From Microcaldota archaeon (lineage in GTDB: Archaea; Micrarchaeota; Micrarchaeia; Burarchaeales; JACQQB01): a stretch of 5,121 nt of DNA. A model generated the notes under the pieces. That model did no database searches. It saw only the letters and a program-made list of their open reading frames with translations, and was not told where the DNA came from. Shown here piece by piece: positions 1-5,121 of the stretch (its first letter is position 1; each line of letters starts with the position of its first letter). A program made the position numbers and the translations under genes. The stretch lies in the NCBI GenBank assembly GCA_016207225.1, contig JACQQB010000037.1, forward strand, positions 1 to 5,121. Direction: 5' to 3'.

Positions 1-62
1 AGGCTAGGCTCCATACTTCTATCCTCGATTCTAAAACGCATTAAAGGAAAGCACATGCTCAT
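1..62 (-). CDS. sodX: Nickel superoxide dismutase maturation protease, S26-like (5' end only)
   Basis: This is the beginning of a gene that leaves the window at its left edge; only 20 codons are visible. The ATG at 60-62 overlaps the sodN stop codon as ATGA, and the frame reads MSMCFPLMRFRIEDRSMEPS. The segment FRIEDRSMEPS is typical of the start of S26 (signal-peptidase-like) serine peptidases, with Ser16 of the SMEP motif as the expected nucleophile. SodX proteins of this family are found next to sodN and are thought to remove the SodN leader so that the nickel-binding His becomes the N-terminus. The position directly after sodN makes that identity much more likely than a general signal peptidase. 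In-frame ATGs at codons 3 and 8 are alternative starts. No good Shine-Dalgarno precedes any of them, so translation is probably coupled to sodN termination. The general base and the rest of the fold lie outside the window. Confidence 0.8.
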   Translation of the reverse strand, partial: MSMCFPLMRFRIEDRSMEPS

Positions 63-577
63 CTAGGCTTCGGTACTACCATTTCCCTTTCTGTTGGATA
101 GAAACTCTTTATTCTCACTGTCTCGACTCCTTTGGTCTTCCAGAATACCTCTGCAAACTTATTTACACTCTGAAGCAATTCCTCTGCCGCTTGCAGATTA
201 ATTTCCTGCCTTGCCTTAGAGCCAAGCTTCATTATTTTCCAAACAAGTTCATGTATCTCTGGATTCGCTTGTGCATGCTCAGGCTTGAAATAATCTCCCC
301 ATATTATCCTCACTTCATGCTTGCAAAGCTCAGAATGCTTCTCCTTAGTATCCGTGTACCTTGCAAGCTTATGTACAAAATTCTGCCTTTCCTCAGGTGT
401 TGAATTTGCCGTTGGCTTTGGCAAATCGTTAATCAATAAAACCATTCTTATGACTGTATGTGCTGCAATCTGTGCAGCCTGCGGGTCATAAATACCACAT
501 GGAATATCACAGTGCGCATAAGCTACTTTGGCTGGAAATATCTGGTCAATTAACTTGAATAACGTATGAATTTTCAT
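59..577 (-). CDS. sodN: Nickel-containing superoxide dismutase precursor
   Basis: Converts superoxide to hydrogen peroxide and oxygen at a mononuclear nickel site, probably in the cytoplasm. The protein has 172 residues. Residues 22-31 (HCDIPCGIYD) are the Ni-hook: in this family the His amine and imidazole and the two Cys (here His22, Cys23, Cys27) bind nickel. A 21-residue leader, ending in PAKVAYA, precedes the hook and must be removed; it has an AxA-like cleavage site but no long hydrophobic core, so it does not look like an export signal. The downstream sequence fits the four-helix SodN fold, including IIWGDYFKPEH (91-101) and VFWKTKG (144-150). The mature form would be about 151 residues, longer than the roughly 117 of the Streptomyces enzyme because of an internal loop and a C-terminal tail (151-172) ending in VVPKPR. 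The start is supported by a strong GAGGTG five bases upstream. The next gene, overlapping by 4 nt, encodes the likely maturation protease. Confidence 0.95.
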   Translation of the reverse strand: MKIHTLFKLIDQIFPAKVAYAHCDIPCGIYDPQAAQIAAHTVIRMVLLINDLPKPTANSTPEERQNFVHKLARYTDTKEKHSELCKHEVRIIWGDYFKPEHAQANPEIHELVWKIMKLGSKARQEINLQAAEELLQSVNKFAEVFWKTKGVETVRIKSFYPTEREMVVPKPR

Positions 578-582
578 AACTC

Positions 583-588
583 CACCTC
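583..588 (-). promoter_or_regulatory. Strong Shine-Dalgarno of sodN
   Basis: GAGGTG on the minus strand, followed by five bases and then the ATG of sodN. It pairs with the archaeal/bacterial anti-SD (complement GGAGGTGAT) over six bases. This is the clearest ribosome binding site in the window and fixes the sodN start, and therefore the 21-residue leader. Confidence 0.8.
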
Positions 589-589
589 A

Positions 590-615
590 CTCAACTATTA
601 ACTCTAAACTATTAA
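590..615 (-). repeat. Two-copy 12-bp direct repeat in the sodN promoter
   Basis: Plus-strand copies CTCAACTATTAA (590-601) and CTAAACTATTAA (604-615) match at 11 of 12 positions and are offset by 14 bp. They lie between the sodN Shine-Dalgarno and the putative TATA box, and the upstream copy overlaps that box. They could be an operator for a redox or metal regulator, or a chance duplication in A/T-rich DNA. Confidence 0.55.
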
Positions 616-618
616 AAA
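609..618 (-). promoter_or_regulatory. Possible TATA box of sodN
   Basis: On the minus strand the sequence reads TTTTTAATAG. With usual archaeal spacing (TATA centre about 26 nt before the start site) transcription would begin near 587-588, giving a 5' leader of about 11 nt that just includes the Shine-Dalgarno. A second A/T-rich stretch (GATAAATCGATAA, about 642-655) could serve instead. The assignment rests on spacing and composition only; read-through from purF is also possible. Confidence 0.35.
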
Positions 619-657
619 CCATTTCTCCGCTGATTGCAGAACTTATCGATTTATCAA

Positions 658-2040
658 CTAGCCAAGATCTCTTTTTTCAATTTTTACTGGGTATTCACCA
701 GTTAAGCAGGCAGTACATAGATTGTTCTTTGGTAAGCCTATGGCCTCGATTAAACCTTCAATGGTCATATAGTTCAAAGAATCGACACCAATCTCTTTTT
801 TTATCTCCTCAACACTCTTGCCACTTGCTATAAGCTCTTTTTTGGTTGGAAAGTCTATTCCCATATAACACGGAGATATTATTGGCGGGCAGGAAATAAG
901 CAAATGAATCTCTTTGGCTCCGGCACTCCTTAACAACTGGGCTATCTTGTTTATTGTCGTTCCCCTCACAATACTATCATCCACCAAAGCTATTTTTTTG
1001 CCTTTAACAATAGACCTAACAGCGTTTAACTTTAGTTTTACAGAACTCTTCCGTCCTTTAACTGTGGGCATTATGAAAGTCCTGTAAACATACCTGTTTT
1101 TGATCAAGCCCTCAGCCATCCTTTTTCCACTGGCAACAGAATAACCATAAGCAGTACTCCTACCACTATCTGGTATTGGTACAACAACATCCACATCCAG
1201 CTTATAAAGCTCAGCCAACTTCTTCCCCAACCTCTCCCTCACATCGTAAATATCCTTACCCTCAAATATGGAATCAGCCCTTGCAAAATAAACAAATTCA
1301 AACATACAATGTGCTCTTCTATTTCCCTTCAAAGCCTTTTTGCTACTTACCTTATCATCTATTATAACAATCTCCCCAGGCTCTATCTCTCTAACGAACT
1401 CGGCCTCAACTGCATCCAATGCCGCTGTCTCGCTTGCCACAACATATCCATCCTTCCTTTTGCCTAGGCACAATGGCCTAAACCCCAAAGGATCCCTGGC
1501 TGCAACTACTTTTCCATCTCCAGTCAGGATGGTTAAGGAATAAGCTCCTTCTAACTGCGACAAAGCATTCTTCACAACTTCAAACACATCATTAGACTTA
1601 GAAAGCTCCTTGGCTATCAAATGGGCTATAACTTCTGCATCAGTTGTACTTGTAAATATCCTGCCCTCTTCCTCCAACCTCTCCTTTAAGCTATTGTAAT
1701 TGGTCAAATTTCCGTTAAAGCCCAATGCAATTTCAACTTTAGGTGCCTTGAAATAAAACGGCTGTGCATTCTCAAACAAAGAGCCGCCGGTTGTTGAATA
1801 CCTAACATGTCCGATCCCCCGGTTCCCCAACAAACCCTGAAGCTTCTTATCATCAAAAACTTCCCCAACCAGGCCCATATCTCTGTGGACTCTTAAACTA
1901 GAACCGTCAAAAGTAGCTATGCCGCAAGACTCCTGTCCGCGGTGCTGAAGAGCCATCAATCCAGCATATATGTCCAGTGCAATTTCCCTATCAGAAGCTA
2001 TACCAAAAACTCCACATTTCCCCTTAACCAACTCGCTCAT
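658..2040 (-). CDS. purF: Amidophosphoribosyltransferase (glutamine PRPP amidotransferase)
   Basis: Catalyses the first committed step of purine synthesis: glutamine plus PRPP gives 5-phosphoribosylamine, glutamate and pyrophosphate, in the cytoplasm. At 460 residues it is close to normal length. The N-terminal half is a class II (Ntn) glutaminase: catalytic Cys9 in CGVFGI, then HRGQES (33-38), HVRYST (78-83) and GFNGNL (107-112). The eight residues before Cys9 form a short propeptide, as in the Bacillus subtilis type, which cleaves itself. The C-terminal half is a phosphoribosyltransferase with the PRPP loop IALVDDSIVRGTT (350-362). Cys245, Cys384, Cys442 and Cys445 (last two as CTAC) match the [4Fe-4S] ligand pattern of the B. 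subtilis enzyme, so this is the iron-sulfur, oxygen-sensitive type. No Shine-Dalgarno precedes the ATG; the mRNA is probably leaderless. It is followed by sodN after 80 nt, with no other purine genes in view. Confidence 0.96.
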   Translation of the reverse strand: MSELVKGKCGVFGIASDREIALDIYAGLMALQHRGQESCGIATFDGSSLRVHRDMGLVGEVFDDKKLQGLLGNRGIGHVRYSTTGGSLFENAQPFYFKAPKVEIALGFNGNLTNYNSLKERLEEEGRIFTSTTDAEVIAHLIAKELSKSNDVFEVVKNALSQLEGAYSLTILTGDGKVVAARDPLGFRPLCLGKRKDGYVVASETAALDAVEAEFVREIEPGEIVIIDDKVSSKKALKGNRRAHCMFEFVYFARADSIFEGKDIYDVRERLGKKLAELYKLDVDVVVPIPDSGRSTAYGYSVASGKRMAEGLIKNRYVYRTFIMPTVKGRKSSVKLKLNAVRSIVKGKKIALVDDSIVRGTTINKIAQLLRSAGAKEIHLLISCPPIISPCYMGIDFPTKKELIASGKSVEEIKKEIGVDSLNYMTIEGLIEAIGLPKNNLCTACLTGEYPVKIEKRDLG

Positions 2041-2060
2041 ATAACATATATGGTATAACG

Positions 2061-2071
2061 TTCATAAATCC
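2061..2071 (-). promoter_or_regulatory. TATA/BRE-like promoter giving leaderless purF mRNA
   Basis: On the minus strand the sequence reads GGATTTATGAA (with further A residues upstream), a TATA-like octamer TTTATGAA at 2061-2068. Its centre lies about 25 nt before the purF ATG, the distance between TATA box and transcription start in archaea. There is no Shine-Dalgarno in the 20 nt before the ATG. Together these indicate a transcript starting at or next to the start codon. A second A/T-rich element (AATTATACAA, 2081-2090) is a weaker alternative. Confidence 0.5.
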
Positions 2072-2142
2072 TTTTGCCGATTGTATAATTCCAATTTTTT
2101 AAGGTTTTCGTAACTTGCTAAACTGTTAACACAATAACCACA

Positions 2143-3627
2143 TTAAAATTTTTCATAAGCATTTGGCTTTAGTCTACTAACACTACGGACTAATTCAGCA
2201 GCCCACCTGAACACATCATGTTCTTTCACTTCCTCTCTCATCTTACTCATTCTTGTCCTCTTTTCCTCATCACTCATAACAAGAGCTTTTAGAATGGAAT
2301 TTTTAATTTCTTCAACAGAATAAGGGTTAATCATAATTGCATCCTTAAGTTCATTAATCGAACCGGCGAACTTGCTCAATATCAAAACTCCGGGATCCCC
2401 ATTTCTAGCCGCAACAAACTCCTTTGATACCAGATTCATTCCGTCATGGAGGGAGGTTATCAAGCAAATCTGGCCCATTTTCAAATATTTTATCAGTCCA
2501 TCTCTCTCTATGAAATCAGAGATAAAAACCACAGGTTTCCACGCACCTTCGGAATACTGCCAGTTGATCTTATCTACTAAATTCAACACTCTCTCCCCAT
2601 GCACCTGGTACTCGTAAACATGCGCTCTGGTAGGAGATGCCACCTGCACAAACACGAATTTTTTCCTTAATTCCGGGTGTTCGCTAAGCAACTCCCTTAT
2701 TGCCAATAACTTTTCAGGAATTCCTTTCGTGTAATCCAGCCTATCAACCCCAACAACTACCGGCATGTCGCCTTTTATACCATGATATCTCTTTAATTTT
2801 TCAATTTCGCCTTCAGATATCCCGCCGGATATTCTGGAAACATTCTCAAAATCAATGCTTATGGGGAAATCCCTTATCCTTGTTTCCCTATTCTTAAAAA
2901 AAATCGAGGATGAGATCCTATCTATCCTCGCTTCCAACGTCTGGTCCACACAATCCATAAAATTAGCGGCAAACTCCTTAGTCTGAAAGCCTATCAGGTC
3001 ATTCATTAACAAGCCTTCCAGAATCTCCTCAGCCCAAGGGCATATCTTGAATATTTCGGGACCTGGCCATGGAATATGCCAAAAATGAACACCTATTGTT
3101 TCTGGCCGTTTCTCCTTAACATATTTTGAGCAAAAGCACATGTGGTAATCATGTGTCCACACAAATGCATCCTTCTCCTTTATTTCTGATAAAACAGCAT
3201 CGGCAAAAATTTTATTTGCCTCCTTGTACTGCTCCCAATCTCTTTTTGAAAATCTCGGCCTAACATAAACGAAATGGCAAAGTGGCCAAAAAAGCCTGTT
3301 TGAAATACCATTCAGGTACCCATCAACAATGCTCTTGCTCAAGGAAACCCTTTTTAGCGCATAGTTCGGAGAATCGGGCGGAACATTTACCTTGCCTTCA
3401 CTGTCCACGACCTCTTTATCCGCATCGCCTGCCCCGTAGGCTACCCACAAACCGCCACAGGCTTCCATTATCGGATCCAGTGCAGTTACTAAGCCGCCTG
3501 CAGCATATTTCCACTTAACTTCCCCTTCAATGTAAGTGGTTATGTACGGCTCGCTATGGGAAACAGTTACTAAAAGCCTGTTACCTATTGTTTGTTCTAT
3601 AAGTCCCTTCAGGCGCTGCCTATTCAT
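2143..3627 (-). CDS. otsA: GT20 glycosyltransferase, trehalose-6-phosphate synthase-like
   Basis: Predicted to transfer glucose from a nucleotide sugar to glucose-6-phosphate, giving trehalose-6-phosphate, a compatible-solute precursor, in the cytoplasm. The 494 residues cover a full single-domain GT20 protein: AGGLVTALDP (43-52), WTHDYH (157-162), HFWHIPWP (181-188), GVDRLDYTKGIPEKL (293-307) and HDGMNLVSKEF (394-404). Arg296, Lys301, Asp395 and Glu403 correspond to the donor-binding Arg, Lys, Asp and Glu of Escherichia coli OtsA. However, the residue matching the acceptor-phosphate Arg near the N-terminus (VSNR in E. coli) is Ser25 in VSHSEP, and the matching Tyr is Leu105, while Arg334 is kept; the acceptor may therefore differ. 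There is no phosphatase domain and no otsB in the window. The ATG overlaps the end of mscS by 8 nt, behind a G-rich stretch that can act as a Shine-Dalgarno, so the two genes are very likely co-translated. Confidence 0.88.
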   Translation of the reverse strand: MNRQRLKGLIEQTIGNRLLVTVSHSEPYITTYIEGEVKWKYAAGGLVTALDPIMEACGGLWVAYGAGDADKEVVDSEGKVNVPPDSPNYALKRVSLSKSIVDGYLNGISNRLFWPLCHFVYVRPRFSKRDWEQYKEANKIFADAVLSEIKEKDAFVWTHDYHMCFCSKYVKEKRPETIGVHFWHIPWPGPEIFKICPWAEEILEGLLMNDLIGFQTKEFAANFMDCVDQTLEARIDRISSSIFFKNRETRIRDFPISIDFENVSRISGGISEGEIEKLKRYHGIKGDMPVVVGVDRLDYTKGIPEKLLAIRELLSEHPELRKKFVFVQVASPTRAHVYEYQVHGERVLNLVDKINWQYSEGAWKPVVFISDFIERDGLIKYLKMGQICLITSLHDGMNLVSKEFVAARNGDPGVLILSKFAGSINELKDAIMINPYSVEEIKNSILKALVMSDEEKRTRMSKMREEVKEHDVFRWAAELVRSVSRLKPNAYEKF

Positions 3628-4720
3628 TCCTCTCCCCCCCTGGCATTTTTTCGATATACACCGATCTTTTTGGGAACGGTATCTCTATCCCTTCCTCCTC
3701 AAACCTCTCATGCAATGATTTTATGAACTCATGCGTCACCAAGTACTTGTCCACATATTCCTCAACCCTGAGTATTGCCGAAAGCTCAATTCCAGAATCC
3801 GCGAACTTCCCATACCTTACAAAAGGTTCAAAGCCTATTACTGCACCCCTGGTGTTTTTCAACACATCTTTTGATACCTCTACGACTACTTCCTCTACTT
3901 TCCTAAGGTCGCTTCCATATGCAACAGAAACAGGAATAACCAAGCCCATCTCCTTGGAAGGGGAACAATAATTTGTTATAATGCTCTGGGCCAGCTTTGT
4001 ATTGGGGATTATCACAAGGTTGTTGGCCAGGGTCCTTATATGCGTACTTCTCCACCCGATTTTGTCCACATACCCCTCGTCCCCGCTATCCAGCTTAACA
4101 TAATCTGATAATTTTACCGGCCTGTCTGCAGTTATGTAAATACCCGCAAAGAAATTGGCCAGCGTATCCTGAAATGCCAGCGCAACAGCCAAGCCCGCAA
4201 TACCCAAGCTTGCTATCAAAGGGGTTACCTGCACGCCAAAATTATCAAGAAGCATCACTAGGCCTATTATTACAACCACCAAGCTCAACAATCTCTTCAG
4301 GGTTGGCAGTATTTCACTAACTCCTATTTTTGTTTTTGGCGCAGCCTCCTGCGAATACCAATCCAAAATCTCATGTACAAGCCTCCATGAAAATACCATC
4401 CCAATCAAAATCAAAAGCCCCATGAAACCCCTGTCCAATAACAAAACATAGCCCCGTATTTCGGGCAATCCCAAGAGTGCTATGTAAATGCCTGAACCAA
4501 TAATGGTAAAATACAAAGGATCCTCAACACTTTTCACTATCCTGTCATCCAGCGTTGTCTTGGTTTTGCTGGTCAATTTTTCCATATAACTCTTAAAAAT
4601 AAACATAACAACACGTGCCACTATTACTGCGGCTATTATTATCAATACTGCATTCAGCAACTTCGAAGCCAGGAATTCCTCAGTTATTATATTAAATGCC
4701 TCAACCACACTACCACCCAT
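3620..4720 (-). CDS. mscS: MscS-family small-conductance mechanosensitive channel
   Basis: A membrane channel that opens under membrane tension and releases solutes on hypo-osmotic shock. The protein has 366 residues, longer than the 286 of E. coli MscS because of extra N-terminal membrane helices. Hydrophobic segments lie at about 20-42, 68-85, 95-113 and 143-160, followed by the Gly/Ala-rich pore helix (about 165-196; core SLGIAGLAVALAFQDT). Next come the beta domain, with DYVKLDSGDEGYVDKIGWRS (206-225) and NNLVIIPNTKL (233-243), and the alpha/beta C-terminal domain ending in GIEIPFPKRSVYI (344-356). Short linkers rich in Lys/Arg/Asp separate the helices. The ATG used has no clear Shine-Dalgarno; a GTG four codons later (4706-4708) is preceded by GGTGG and is a possible alternative. 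Its 3' end overlaps otsA by 8 nt, giving an osmotic-response pair. Specific ion preference cannot be read from the sequence. Confidence 0.92.
   Translation of the reverse strand: MGGSVVEAFNIITEEFLASKLLNAVLIIIAAVIVARVVMFIFKSYMEKLTSKTKTTLDDRIVKSVEDPLYFTIIGSGIYIALLGLPEIRGYVLLLDRGFMGLLILIGMVFSWRLVHEILDWYSQEAAPKTKIGVSEILPTLKRLLSLVVVIIGLVMLLDNFGVQVTPLIASLGIAGLAVALAFQDTLANFFAGIYITADRPVKLSDYVKLDSGDEGYVDKIGWRSTHIRTLANNLVIIPNTKLAQSIITNYCSPSKEMGLVIPVSVAYGSDLRKVEEVVVEVSKDVLKNTRGAVIGFEPFVRYGKFADSGIELSAILRVEEYVDKYLVTHEFIKSLHERFEEEGIEIPFPKRSVYIEKMPGGERNE
3632..3640 (-). promoter_or_regulatory. G-rich ribosome binding site of otsA with G7 run inside mscS
   Basis: On the minus strand the sequence before the otsA ATG reads CAGGGGGGGAGAGGA. 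GGAG, four bases before the ATG, can pair with the 16S rRNA tail. The site lies within the last codons of mscS, so ribosomes ending mscS could restart on otsA. The seven-G homopolymer (3634-3640) is the longest G/C run noticed in the window. Confidence 0.55.
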
Positions 4721-4770
4721 ACGGATAAATCAAAAATAAACAAGCTTTCCAGTTTATTCTAACTACTCTT

Positions 4771-4777
4771 AAAAAAA
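4771..4777 (-). terminator. Possible T-run terminator of topA
   Basis: Seven T residues on the minus strand, a little downstream of another T5 stretch (4786-4790) and about 85-90 nt after the topA stop. Archaeal RNA polymerase often terminates at such T-runs without a hairpin, and none is visible here. The T5 stretch also forms the putative mscS TATA box, so the two roles overlap and neither is certain. Confidence 0.35.
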
Positions 4778-4781
4778 CAAG

Positions 4782-4790
4782 CTATAAAAA
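4782..4790 (-). promoter_or_regulatory. Probable TATA box of mscS-otsA
   Basis: TTTTTATAG on the minus strand is a good match to an archaeal TATA box. The expected start site is near 4760, giving a 5' leader of about 40 nt before the mscS ATG. A weaker element, TTTATTTT (about 4733-4740), would place the start near 4711, just ahead of the alternative GTG start of mscS. Confidence 0.45.
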
Positions 4791-4860
4791 GATATTGGAT
4801 TTTTACGTCGACAATTCACACACTCTACTGCCACGATCAGCGAACATCACACACAAAACA

Positions 4861-5121
4861 CTATTTTTCCTTCCTTCCCCAGTCCTTTTTAGTTTCGCAA
4901 GTTGGCAAAAGACACATCTCAAACTGCCTCTTTCCCTTCCTTCTCACCTTAATCATAGGAGTCTTGCAAGAAGGGCAAACTGCACCAGTAGGCTGTATGA
5001 ACGCTCCTTGCGGCAATGGATAAATGTTCTTGCAATCAGGATAACCCGAACAGCCCACAAACTGCTTTCCTTGTCTTGAGAACATCTTTCTCAAACTATT
5101 TCCGCACAACCCACACTTACC
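4861..5121 (-). CDS. topA: DNA topoisomerase I, C-terminal zinc-ribbon tail (3' end only)
   Basis: Only the last 86 codons of the gene are visible; the frame stays open to the right edge. Topoisomerase I relaxes negatively supercoiled DNA by passing one strand through a nick in the other. The visible tail holds two C4 zinc ribbons. The first starts GKCGLCGNSLRK and ends FVGCSGYPDCKN, giving Cys at 3, 6, 24 and 30 counted from the edge. The second is VCPSCKTPMIKV followed by FEMCLLPTC, giving Cys at 49, 52, 70 and 75. The GCSGYPDCKNIYPLPQ segment between them is characteristic of archaeal TopA. The tail ends in a basic stretch (KKDWGRKEK), typical of DNA-contacting C-termini. A TTG at 5107-5109 could be mistaken for a start, but the Cys pair before and after it belongs to the same ribbon, so the gene clearly continues outwards. 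A stand-alone zinc-ribbon protein is less likely. The catalytic Tyr domain is outside the window. Confidence 0.85.
   Translation of the reverse strand, partial: GKCGLCGNSLRKMFSRQGKQFVGCSGYPDCKNIYPLPQGAFIQPTGAVCPSCKTPMIKVRRKGKRQFEMCLLPTCETKKDWGRKEK

Larger units (their letters stand above)
4721..4860. other. topA-mscS intergenic region
   Basis: A 140-bp gap holding no plausible gene on either strand. In the minus-strand direction it starts with G/T-rich sequence (TGTTTTGTGTGTGATG), then passes through a TATA-like box and a T7 run, and ends in A/T-rich sequence before the mscS ATG. It most likely combines the topA 3' end and the promoter of mscS-otsA. Confidence 0.6.

Noticed and set aside
1..10. 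AGGCTAGGCT tandem pentamer at the left edge
   Set aside because: It is explained by codons of the sodX start (Glu-Pro-Ser region) and is only two copies.
2024..2047. Small upstream reading frame over the purF start (ATG at 2045-2047, seven codons)
   Set aside because: It would be upstream of the predicted transcription start, has no Shine-Dalgarno and is out of frame; it is probably chance in A/T-rich DNA.
2045..2052. CATATATG palindrome just before purF
   Set aside because: Short, low-complexity A/T palindrome with no matching flanks; not enough to call an operator.
2041..2142. Terminator after otsA
   Set aside because: No T-run or hairpin is visible on the minus strand after the otsA stop; the TGTTAACA palindrome at 2124-2131 is too short to count.
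4795..5079. Plus-strand open frame of 94 codons
   Set aside because: It lies mostly antisense to the topA zinc-ribbon tail, has no recognisable motif and no ribosome binding site. The other plus-strand frames inside purF, otsA, mscS and sodN are shadows for the same reason.
4861..5109. A stand-alone 82-residue zinc-ribbon protein starting at TTG 5107
   Set aside because: The frame is open to the window edge, and the codons before the TTG supply the first Cys (GKCGLCG) needed for the first C4 ribbon, so this is the tail of a larger protein.

Overview
The window looks archaeal. The evidence is the tandem C4 zinc ribbons of an archaeal-type topoisomerase I tail, A/T-rich TATA-like boxes at archaeal spacing upstream of several genes, an apparently leaderless purF, and a good archaeal Shine-Dalgarno (GAGGTG) before sodN. 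A DPANN or euryarchaeal host is possible, but the lineage cannot be fixed from this sequence. All six recognisable genes lie on the minus strand, so transcription runs from high to low coordinates. No convincing plus-strand gene, RNA gene, mobile element or CRISPR array is visible.

Layout in transcription order: (1) the 3' end of topA, entering from the right edge; (2) an intergenic gap with T-runs and a TATA-like box; (3) an MscS-family mechanosensitive channel gene, overlapping by 8 nt (4) a GT20 trehalose-6-phosphate synthase-like gene (otsA); (5) a gap of about 100 nt with a promoter that would give a leaderless purF mRNA; (6) purF, an amidophosphoribosyltransferase of the propeptide/[4Fe-4S] type; (7) an 80-nt gap with a direct repeat, TATA-like box and strong ribosome binding site; (8) sodN, a nickel superoxide dismutase precursor; (9) the first 20 codons of a second gene that overlaps the sodN stop as ATGA and encodes the RSMEP serine motif of S26 peptidases. 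This last gene is almost certainly sodX, the SodN maturation protease, and it runs off the left edge.

Two functional pairs stand out. mscS-otsA is an osmotic-stress pair: synthesis of a compatible solute together with a channel that releases solutes on hypo-osmotic shock. sodN-sodX is a nickel-dependent antioxidant enzyme with its processing protease. sodN also sits next to purF, whose iron-sulfur cluster type is known to be oxygen-labile. None of these is a new system outright. The most interesting points are the SodN/SodX module in an apparently archaeal genome, an otsA product that seems to lack two expected acceptor-phosphate contacts, and a G7 run at the mscS/otsA junction where loss of one G would fuse the two proteins.
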